DNA from: Clostridiales bacterium
Lineage (GTDB): Bacteria > Bacillota > Clostridia > Oscillospirales > CAG-272
Reading direction: 5' to 3'
Length of the DNA: 18,888 nt
Assembly: GCA_004554105.1 (NCBI GenBank)
Contig: SFNW01000025.1
Coordinates: 1-18,888, forward strand
Part shown: positions 7,596 to 14,484 of the stretch, piece by piece
Position numbering within the stretch: position 1 is the stretch's first letter
How the letters are laid out: every line of letters begins with the position of its first letter
The notes under the pieces: generated by a model
What the model was told of the DNA's origin: nothing
The model's database searches: none
The model's input: only the letters and a program-made list of their open reading frames with translations
Translations under genes and position numbers: made by a program

Positions 7596-10500
7596 TTAAA
7601 CTTTGATTTCCATATCGTTTACGTTCAGCGCAAGAACCTTGGAGATTCCGCGCTCGGGCATTGTAACGCCGTAGATGCGGTCTGCCGCCTCCATCGTGCC
7701 GCGGCGGTGCGTAATCAGCACAAACTGCGTCTCGCCCGACATTCGCTTGACATAATCCGCGAAGCGCGAGACGTTGACCTCGTCGAGTGCCGCCTCGATT
7801 TCGTCGAGAATGCAGAACGGAGAGGGATTGACCTTGAGAATCGCAAAGAACAGCGCAATCGCGACAAACGCCTGCTCGCCGCCCGAAAGCAGCGTCAGAC
7901 TCTTGATAATCTTGCCGGGCGGTGCCGCCTTGATTTCGATGCCGCTGCTCAGTACGTCCTCCGGCTCGGTCAGCACAAGCTCCGCGGAGCCGCCGCCGAA
8001 CAGTTCGACAAACACCTTGGCGAAATTGTCGTTGATCTCGTTGAACGCCGAAAGGAACTGCCCGCGCATTTCGTTTTCCAGACGGTGAATGACACTCGTC
8101 AGTTCCGCCTTCGACTTTGTGAGGTCGTCAATCTGCGCCGACATCTCGTCATAGCGCTCCTTGACCTGCTTGTATTCCTCAATCGAGCCGAGGTTGACCG
8201 ACCCGATTGCCTTCATCTGCCGTCGGTATTCCGCCGCCGATGCGGCAACCGCGCCGCGCTCGGCTTCGGTCAGCGGCGGATAGCCGAGTTCCAGTGCCGC
8301 GCCGAAGGTCAACTCGTATTCCTCCTGCATTCGTTCGGACTGCTTGTCCGCTTCCGCATTCAGTGCGCGCAGCCGCATTTCGTTTTTGTTGTGCGCCGCG
8401 AAAATCAGTTCCTTTTGGTTGTTCTTCTCGCGCGTCTTGAGCCGTGCCTCGTTGAGTTTCTGCTCAAACTCGGCGGTGCCGACCTCCGCGTCGCCGCGCT
8501 GACTGGTCAGAATTTCAAGCCGCGCCATTTTGTGCGCCGTCGCTTCGCGGTTTTCCTCCTGCGCACGGCGCAAAGCGGCGATTTCGTCGTCGCATCGCTT
8601 GACCGACGCTTCCGCCGCCGCGACCGACTCGGCAATCTCGCTCATTCGTGCGCCGAGCTGCGCCTTGCGCGCCGTCAACGCCTCCATGTCCTTGCGTATC
8701 TCGGCAAGGCGAATGTCGGACTGCGCAATCCGCCTGTCAAGCTCGTGCTGCTCGTCGACGGCGTCGTTCCGCTCGCCGTCCTTGGCGTTGCGGTAGGCAC
8801 GCAATGCTTCAATTTGCTGTTCGATCGACGCTTCTTCGGCTTTCAGTTTGCCGATTTCATCGGTAAAGCCGGAGCGCTGACTTTTCAGCCGTTCAAGGTC
8901 GGCGTTCAGTTTTTCACGCAACCCCGTATTGGTCTCGAGCTTGGCGCGCAGTGCTTCGAGCCGCGCGTTTTCGGAGGCAATCAGCGCGGAGACAATCTCC
9001 TTTTGCTGCATTGCGCCCGCGTGGCGGGTCTGCGCGTCCTGCTCGGTGCGCTGCGCGTCGGCAATCTGTTTTTCCAAATCGGCAAGCACTTTCCCCGCTT
9101 CGGCAGCCGATGCGCGCAGCGACTTGATTTCCGCAGAGCGGGTCAGAATGCCGCTGTCGCGGCGCACCGAGCCGCCCGTATACGAGCCGCCCGCGTTGAT
9201 GACCTGCCCGTCGAGCGTGACGACCTTGACATGATACTTCTGCTCGCGTGCCATCTTGGAGGCGTTGTCGAGCGTGTCAAAAATCAGGGTTCTGCCGAGA
9301 ATACTGCGCATGACCTCGGAAAACTTTTTGTCGTAATCGAAGAGCAAGTCCGCTCTGCCGATATAGCCAGTATATTTGCGCGCGCGAATCATTTCCTCGG
9401 TCTCGTCCTGCGCCGTGGCGGAGGTCAGCGGATAAAAGGTCGCACGCCCCGCCCGCGCATCCTTCAGCGTGCGGATTGCGGACTTTGCCACGTCCTCATT
9501 TTCGACCGCGATGTTCTGAATGTTCGCGCCGAAAGCCGTCTCAACCGCGGTGACGTACTGTTCGGGTACGCTGATGAGCTTGGAAAGCGGACCGTAGACC
9601 TCGCCGCCGCCGATTTTGCCGTCGTCGTATGCCTGCATGACAAAGCGCACGCTTGAAGAATACCCCTCAAACAGTTCTTCCATGCGTTCAAGTGCTTCGG
9701 CGCGGTGCGTATAGCCGTCCAGCCGCAGTTTTTCGTCCGCCGCAAGCCCCTGCAATTTCTCTTTCTCGGCGCGCGCCGCATCGAGCGCGGCGGTCAACTC
9801 GGAAAGCATCGCTTCGGTCTTCTCGGCGTTTTCTCTGTATGCGTCAATGCCCGCAGTTACCTGCGCAATTTCTCCGGCAAAGCGTGCGGCTTCTTCCTCG
9901 TACGCCGCCATTTCGCTCTGCGCCTGCTCGCCGGCGAGGCTGTCGGTGCTCATGCTGCTTTCAAGCACGCTGATGCGCACCTTGATGTCAACCGATGCGT
10001 CGCGCAGCTTCTGCACCTCGACCTGCTTTGCGTCCAGTTCTTTTTCCAAAGCGTCGGCGCGTATGCCGCAGGCTGCCTGCCGCTCGACGAGCGTATTTTT
10101 CTCATTTTCGGTCTCATCGAGCGTCTGCGCGGTTTCCGCAAGTTTGGTTTCAACCTCGCCGAATTCCGCCTGCACCGCGGCGGTCGCGGCGGCAGCCGCT
10201 TCAATCGAAGCCTTGGCTTGCTTTGCAAGCTCCTGCTTGTGCGCGATTTCGTTTTCGGCCACCTTGTACGCGCTGTCCGCCTCGTGAATCTGCTCTTTCA
10301 GCCCGTTGATTTCGGTCAGCAGCTTTTCGGAAATCATCTTGCTGCGCTGACTTTCTTCAAAGAGTTTGTCGCTCTGCGTTTCGAGCGAGCGAAGGCTGTC
10401 CTCCGCGACCTCAAGCTCGTGCGCGGAAAGGCTGACCGCCTTTTCGGCTTCGAGAATCTTATCTTCCAAAACGCCGCTGTCGTAAATCCACAAGCTGACG

Positions 10501-11183
10501 TCGGCGCGTTTTTTGCCCTCGTAAATGTCGAGATACTGCTTCGCTTTCCGCGACTCCTTTTCAAGCGGACCGACGCGGCTGCCGAGTTCTCCGGCAATGT
10601 CGGTCAGACGCACGAGATTTTCCTCGGTCGCACCGAGTTTTTTCTCGGCTTCGTTCTTTTTGTAGCGGTACTTGGCAATGCCCGCCGCTTCCTCAAACAC
10701 GTTGCGTCTGTCTTCGCTCTTGCGCGAGAGGATTTCGGCGATTTTGCCCTGCCCGATGACCGAATAGCCCTCTCTGCCGATACCCGTGTTCATAAAGAGC
10801 TCGTGAATGTCTTTTAAGCGCACCGCCTTGCGGTTGATGAAATACTCGCTCTCGCCCGCGCGGTAATAGCGCCGCGTGACCGTGATTTCGTCGTAGGGAA
10901 CGTCAATGCGATGCTCCCCCGCGCTGTTGTCAAAGGTGACCGACACTTCGGCAAAGCTCATCGGCTTTCTCGTGTCCGCGCCGCCGAAAATGACGTCCTC
11001 CATTTTCGCGCCGCGGATATTCTTGCTGGAAATCTCGCCGAGCACCCAGCGCATCGCGTCCGAAATATTGGATTTGCCGCTTCCGTTCGGTCCGATAACC
11101 ACGGTTGCGCCCGGCTCGAAATTCAAGACCGTCTTATTCGGGAAAGACTTGAATCCGTGCAATTCAAGCGATTTCAAGTACAC
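7596..11183 (-). CDS. smc: Chromosome segregation/condensation ATPase SMC
   Basis: SMC forms the ATP-driven ring that, with ScpA and ScpB, organises and segregates the chromosome. The 1195-residue length is typical. The layout is an N-terminal head with Walker A GPNGSGKSN (31-39), a long coiled coil, a hinge at roughly 525-680, a returning coiled coil, and a C-terminal head with the ABC signature LSGGEQA (about 1100) and Walker B/D-loop CILDEIEAALDE (about 1123-1134). The start is GTG at 11183, with an excellent Shine-Dalgarno GGAGG (11191-11195) seven bases upstream. A strong promoter sits 60-90 bases upstream, making smc the first gene of the downstream block. scpA and scpB are not in this window. 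Confidence 0.98.
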   Translation of the reverse strand: MYLKSLELHGFKSFPNKTVLNFEPGATVVIGPNGSGKSNISDAMRWVLGEISSKNIRGAKMEDVIFGGADTRKPMSFAEVSVTFDNSAGEHRIDVPYDEITVTRRYYRAGESEYFINRKAVRLKDIHELFMNTGIGREGYSVIGQGKIAEILSRKSEDRRNVFEEAAGIAKYRYKKNEAEKKLGATEENLVRLTDIAGELGSRVGPLEKESRKAKQYLDIYEGKKRADVSLWIYDSGVLEDKILEAEKAVSLSAHELEVAEDSLRSLETQSDKLFEESQRSKMISEKLLTEINGLKEQIHEADSAYKVAENEIAHKQELAKQAKASIEAAAAATAAVQAEFGEVETKLAETAQTLDETENEKNTLVERQAACGIRADALEKELDAKQVEVQKLRDASVDIKVRISVLESSMSTDSLAGEQAQSEMAAYEEEAARFAGEIAQVTAGIDAYRENAEKTEAMLSELTAALDAARAEKEKLQGLAADEKLRLDGYTHRAEALERMEELFEGYSSSVRFVMQAYDDGKIGGGEVYGPLSKLISVPEQYVTAVETAFGANIQNIAVENEDVAKSAIRTLKDARAGRATFYPLTSATAQDETEEMIRARKYTGYIGRADLLFDYDKKFSEVMRSILGRTLIFDTLDNASKMAREQKYHVKVVTLDGQVINAGGSYTGGSVRRDSGILTRSAEIKSLRASAAEAGKVLADLEKQIADAQRTEQDAQTRHAGAMQQKEIVSALIASENARLEALRAKLETNTGLREKLNADLERLKSQRSGFTDEIGKLKAEEASIEQQIEALRAYRNAKDGERNDAVDEQHELDRRIAQSDIRLAEIRKDMEALTARKAQLGARMSEIAESVAAAEASVKRCDDEIAALRRAQEENREATAHKMARLEILTSQRGDAEVGTAEFEQKLNEARLKTREKNNQKELIFAAHNKNEMRLRALNAEADKQSERMQEEYELTFGAALELGYPPLTEAERGAVAASAAEYRRQMKAIGSVNLGSIEEYKQVKERYDEMSAQIDDLTKSKAELTSVIHRLENEMRGQFLSAFNEINDNFAKVFVELFGGGSAELVLTEPEDVLSSGIEIKAAPPGKIIKSLTLLSGGEQAFVAIALFFAILKVNPSPFCILDEIEAALDEVNVSRFADYVKRMSGETQFVLITHRRGTMEAADRIYGVTMPERGISKVLALNVNDMEIKV

Positions 11184-11245
11184 GCGCAGCCCTCCGTTTC
11201 CGTAAAAATGTCATTCCGTTAATAATACAGTACAACTAATTATAT

Positions 11246-11274
11246 ATTATATAACATTATGCGGCTGTTTTCAA
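11246..11274 (-). promoter_or_regulatory. Near-consensus sigma-A promoter for smc and downstream genes
   Basis: On the minus strand TTGAAA (11269-11274, five of six consensus bases) lies 17 bases from a perfect TATAAT (11246-11251). The predicted start site is near 11239, giving a leader of about 55 bases before the smc GTG at 11183. The -10 box lies inside an almost perfect AT palindrome (11240-11254), which may simply reflect AT-richness. This is the only convincing promoter between the genes from smc to leuS. Confidence 0.85.
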
Positions 11275-11307
11275 CATTTTTCACCCGAATATTTTCATTT
11301 TGCAAAG

Positions 11308-11358
11308 CAAGGCTGCCGCATCGGGAAAAACACAGGTTTTCCCGATGCGGCAGCCTTG
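11308..11358 (-). terminator. Perfect 22-bp hairpin after rnc
   Basis: Two 22-base arms (11308-11329 and 11337-11358) are exact reverse complements around a 7-base loop. The stem is GC-rich at the base, with four A-T pairs at the top. It begins four bases after the rnc stop, where an operon terminator is expected. The downstream tract on the minus strand is CTTTGCAAAATG, a poor U tract, and none exists on the plus strand either. It may be a weak or factor-assisted terminator, an mRNA 3'-end stabiliser, or an RNase III processing site. Confidence 0.7.
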
Positions 11359-11361
11359 TCG

Positions 11362-12081
11362 TCAGTTTTCGCCGAAGAGTTCGAGCGCCTGCTTTGCCGC
11401 CATTTGTTCGGCTGCGCGCTTGCTTTTGCCCTCGCCTTTGCCGATGACGTTGCTGTTCAGCCGCGCCTCGACAGTAAACCGCTTATTGTGGTCGGGTCCC
11501 CGCTCGTCGACAACAAAATATTCGAGGATTTCTCCGCCCGCCTGCTGCACAACCTGCTGCAGCAGGGTCTTAAAGTCCTTTGCCGCGCCGCTGATTTCGA
11601 GTTTTGCCAACTCCTCCATCAAAAGCGGGCGCAGAAACTCTGCCACTCTGTCCTTGTCTCTGCCGCTGTCAAGGAACATCGCCGCGAGCAGTGCCTCAAA
11701 CGCATCGGCAAGCAGCGACGGGCGCTCGCGTCCGCCGCCGAGTTCTTCCCCGCGCCCGAGATTCAGGTATGTGCCGAGACCGATTTTCTTTGCCAGCACG
11801 CAGAGCGCGCGCTCGCAGACAATCTCTGCGCGCATACGGGTCAGTTCGCCCTCGGGGCAATCCGAAAACTCGGAAAACAGGTACTCGCTGGCGACGAGCG
11901 AAAGCACCGAATCGCCCAAAAATTCAAGCCGCTCGTTGCACTCGACCGCCGCGCCGTGTCCCTTTGCCTCGTTGGAATAGGACGAGTGCGTCAGCGCGGT
12001 TTCAAGCAGCGTAATGTCATGAAAGGTATAGCCGATGATTTTTTCAAGTTCGGCTCTGTCCTTGCGGAAATTCTGCATCAT
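11362..12081 (-). CDS. rnc: Ribonuclease III
   Basis: RNase III cuts double-stranded RNA in rRNA precursors and mRNAs. The 239-residue product has the endonuclease domain with signature NERLEFLGDSVL (49-60), catalytic acids Glu50, Glu53, Asp57, Asp126 and Glu129, and a C-terminal double-stranded-RNA-binding domain (about 167-236) ending in GKSKRAAEQMAAKQAL. I choose the first of two adjacent ATGs (12081), which has AAAGGA six bases upstream. An in-frame start at 12183 would add 34 basic, unrelated residues read from within plsX. The gene follows plsX by 19 bases, without the acpP gene often found between them, and is followed at once by a perfect 22-bp hairpin. Confidence 0.97.
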   Translation of the reverse strand: MMQNFRKDRAELEKIIGYTFHDITLLETALTHSSYSNEAKGHGAAVECNERLEFLGDSVLSLVASEYLFSEFSDCPEGELTRMRAEIVCERALCVLAKKIGLGTYLNLGRGEELGGGRERPSLLADAFEALLAAMFLDSGRDKDRVAEFLRPLLMEELAKLEISGAAKDFKTLLQQVVQQAGGEILEYFVVDERGPDHNKRFTVEARLNSNVIGKGEGKSKRAAEQMAAKQALELFGEN

Positions 12082-12100
12082 GCCCTGTCCTTTCCGCCGC

Positions 12101-13141
12101 TTAAGTGTGCGATTCTTCCGGCGTATTTTCCGGCTTTTCCTCGGTCTTTTTGAGCAGACTGCCGGTATGTGCGGCGATGTCATAGATGATTCCGGTGTCG
12201 ATATAAGCGACCGCCTGGCGCACCGCGTTCATGACCGCGCGGGCGTCGGACGAGCCGTGCGCCTTAATCACAGGCTTGGAAATGCCGAGCAGCGGCGCAC
12301 CGCCGTGTTCGGAGGCGTCAAACTGTTTTTTGAACTCCTTCAGTTTGCCGCGCATGGCAAGCGCACTCGCCTTAGTCAGCAAATTTTCGCTGAAAACGCT
12401 TTTCAGCGTGCTCATAAAGAACTTGCCCATGCCCTCGACGCTCTTGAGCAGGATATTGCCCGTAAAGCCGTCGCAGACCAGCACGTCACAGGTGTCAAAC
12501 GCAATCGTCTTCCCCTCTACATTGCCGACAAAGTCAATCAGCTCCGACGCCGCAAGCACCTGATATGCGCTCTTATAAAGCGCCGTCCCCTTGGTCGGCT
12601 CTGTGCCGTTGTTCAACAGACCGACACGGGCGCGCGGCAGAGCGTAGATTTTCTCCATGTACGCCGAGCCCATGACGGCAAACTGGAGCAGCGTGTTCTC
12701 GTCGACCTCAACATTTGCCCCCGAATCAAGGAGCAGAACGGGCACGGGAAACGGCAGCACCGTGCCGATTGCGGCGCGGTGTACGCCCTTTATGCGGCGG
12801 ACAATCAGCGTCGCGCCGGCAAGCAGTGCACCCGTATTGCCCGCGCTGACGAAAGCGTCGCCCTCGCCGTTTGCAAGCATGTGCAGACCGATTGCCATGG
12901 ACGAGCGGTTTTTGTCCCGCACGACGCTGAGTGCAGGGTCTTCCATGTCAATCACCACGTCGGTATCGACGATTTCGATATTGGAAAGGTCAAGCTGCTT
13001 ATCGGCGGCAATCTGTTCAATCGTCTCGCGGTTGCCGACCATAACGACCGAAACGCCGAGTTCGTCGCGCGAAAGCACCGCACCCTTGACCAGCTCGACC
13101 GGCGCATTGTCGCCGCTCATAACGTCAATGATGATCTTCAT
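12101..13141 (-). CDS. plsX: Phosphate acyltransferase PlsX
   Basis: PlsX converts acyl-ACP and phosphate to acyl-phosphate, the donor used by PlsY to start phospholipid synthesis. The 346-residue protein shows the family motifs DVMSGDNAP (6-14; DxMGGDxAP in many relatives, so Ser replaces one Gly), SAGNTGA (99-105), LDSGANVE (138-145), LLNNGTEPTKG (175-185), CDGFTGN (223-229) and EHGGAPLLG (278-286). The start is the ATG at 13141, overlapping the trmFO stop as ATGA, with a perfect AAGGAG seven bases upstream. An in-frame start at 13177 would add 12 Arg/Lys-rich residues with no family match. The short Glu-rich C-terminal end is not conserved. Confidence 0.97.
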   Translation of the reverse strand: MKIIIDVMSGDNAPVELVKGAVLSRDELGVSVVMVGNRETIEQIAADKQLDLSNIEIVDTDVVIDMEDPALSVVRDKNRSSMAIGLHMLANGEGDAFVSAGNTGALLAGATLIVRRIKGVHRAAIGTVLPFPVPVLLLDSGANVEVDENTLLQFAVMGSAYMEKIYALPRARVGLLNNGTEPTKGTALYKSAYQVLAASELIDFVGNVEGKTIAFDTCDVLVCDGFTGNILLKSVEGMGKFFMSTLKSVFSENLLTKASALAMRGKLKEFKKQFDASEHGGAPLLGISKPVIKAHGSSDARAVMNAVRQAVAYIDTGIIYDIAAHTGSLLKKTEEKPENTPEESHT

Positions 13142-14484
13142 ACGCAATCTCCTTCTTTTTGGTTTACGCTCGCGCAAAACTCGCCGAGCGCTGCAAGCGA
13201 GCGGGCGGCAAGCGCCTCGTTTCTCGCCTTTTTCCCGCCCCTGACACGCTTGTCAAGCGGCGGAACAATGCCGAAATTGGCGTTCATCGGCACAAATGCG
13301 CCGACGCCGCCGGTGCTGACATAGGACGCCATCGCACCGATGACGGTCTCGCGCGGGAAAAGAATTCTCTCCTTATCCTGCGCCGCGCACGCCGCGTTTA
13401 TACCCGCGACAAGTCCCGAGCCTGCCGACTCGACATAGCCCTCAACGCCGGTCATCTGCCCCGCAAAGAACAGATTCGGCGCATCAAGCATCGAATAATC
13501 GGGGGCAAGCAGTCCCGGCGACTGCAGATAGGTGTTGCGGTGCATGACGCCGTAGCGCATAAACTCCGCATTTTCCAGTCCCGGAATCAGCGAAAAGACG
13601 CGCTTCTGCTCCCCAAAGGTCAGATGCGTCTGGAAGCCGACGATATTGTACATCGTCCCCGCGGCATTATCGCGTCGAAGTTGGACGACGGCATACGCCT
13701 CTTTGCCCGTAGAGGGCAGCGGCAGACCGATCGGCTTGAGCGGTCCGTACACCAGTGTCTCATACCCGCGGCGCGCCATGACCTCGACCGGCATACAGCC
13801 CTCAAAGACGGTCAGATCGCGCTGGCTCTCCTTGTCGAAGTCCTTGAGTTCGGCTTCTTTTGCATGAATCAGTTCGTTATAAAATACATCGTACTGCTCT
13901 CTCGTCATGGGGCAGTTGATATAGGACGCCTCGCCCTTGCCGTAACGCGACGCAAAAAACGCCACGTCCATATTGATGCTCGCAAAGTCGACAATCGGCG
14001 CCGCAGCGTCAAAGAAATGCAGTTTTTTGCCGCCGATGCGGCGGTCGATGGCGTCGGAAAGCGCGTCGGAGGTCAGCGGACCCGAGGCGACGACCGTAAT
14101 GCCGTCTTCGGGCAGCTCGCAAACCTCTTCTTCAACGACCGTAATGTTCGGGTGAGACTTAATTCTCTCGGTAATATAAGCGGAAAAGCCCTCGCGGTCG
14201 ACCGCAAGCGCGCTGCCCGCGGGAACGGCGGTGGCGTCCGCCGCCGCAATGACAAGCGAATCCAACCGCCGCATCTCCTCTTTCAAGAGTCCGACGGCGT
14301 TGGAAAGTTCATTCGAGCGAAGCGAATTTGAGCAGACCAGCTCGGCAAAGGCTTCGCTGTGGTGCGCGGGCGAAAATTTTTTCGGCTTCATCTCGTAAAG
14401 CGTGACGCGCACGCCGCGATTTGCCGCCTGCCATGCCGCCTCGCAGCCGGCAAGTCCCGCGCCGATAATCCTGATTTCGGGCAA
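13138..14484 (-). CDS. trmFO: tRNA (uracil-54-C5)-methyltransferase, folate- and FAD-dependent
   Basis: TrmFO makes ribothymidine at position 54 of tRNA using methylenetetrahydrofolate and reduced FAD. The 448-residue protein opens with the FAD-binding Rossmann motif GAGLAGCEAA (8-17) and MKPKKFSPAH (32-41), followed by the CSNSLRS segment with Cys51, FEGCMPVEVMARRG with Cys230 (equivalent to the catalytic cysteine region) and AGQMTGVEGYVESAGSGL (341-358). The start codon is TTG at 14484, immediately after the topA TAA. GGAGG (14493-14497), inside the last topA codons, lies eight bases away and supports this start. The family replaces TrmA in most Firmicutes, and the topA-trmFO pairing is conserved there. 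The end overlaps plsX by four bases. Confidence 0.97.
   Translation of the reverse strand: MPEIRIIGAGLAGCEAAWQAANRGVRVTLYEMKPKKFSPAHHSEAFAELVCSNSLRSNELSNAVGLLKEEMRRLDSLVIAAADATAVPAGSALAVDREGFSAYITERIKSHPNITVVEEEVCELPEDGITVVASGPLTSDALSDAIDRRIGGKKLHFFDAAAPIVDFASINMDVAFFASRYGKGEASYINCPMTREQYDVFYNELIHAKEAELKDFDKESQRDLTVFEGCMPVEVMARRGYETLVYGPLKPIGLPLPSTGKEAYAVVQLRRDNAAGTMYNIVGFQTHLTFGEQKRVFSLIPGLENAEFMRYGVMHRNTYLQSPGLLAPDYSMLDAPNLFFAGQMTGVEGYVESAGSGLVAGINAACAAQDKERILFPRETVIGAMASYVSTGGVGAFVPMNANFGIVPPLDKRVRGGKKARNEALAARSLAALGEFCASVNQKEGDCV

Larger units (their letters stand above)
11184..11361 (-). other. Intergenic region between rnc and smc
   Basis: This 178-base gap is the largest in the window. 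In transcription order it contains the perfect hairpin after rnc (11308-11358), a promoter (11246-11274), an AT-rich start region, and the smc leader with its Shine-Dalgarno (11191-11195). I see no open reading frame, riboswitch-like or T-box-like structure. Many clostridia have other genes between rnc and smc; here there are none. Confidence 0.85.

Noticed and set aside
6600..9656. Plus-strand open frame of over 1000 codons opposite rdgB, ftsY and smc
   Set aside because: It is antisense to three unmistakable genes. Its translation is Arg-, Leu- and Val-rich with no domain, and it crosses gene borders. It is open because the minus-strand genes rarely use TTA, CTA or TCA codons, which read as stops in the antisense frame.
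11240..11254. AT palindrome TTATATA-T-TATATAA as a regulator site
   Set aside because: It overlaps the -10 box and consists only of A and T, so symmetry is likely by chance in an AT-rich promoter region.
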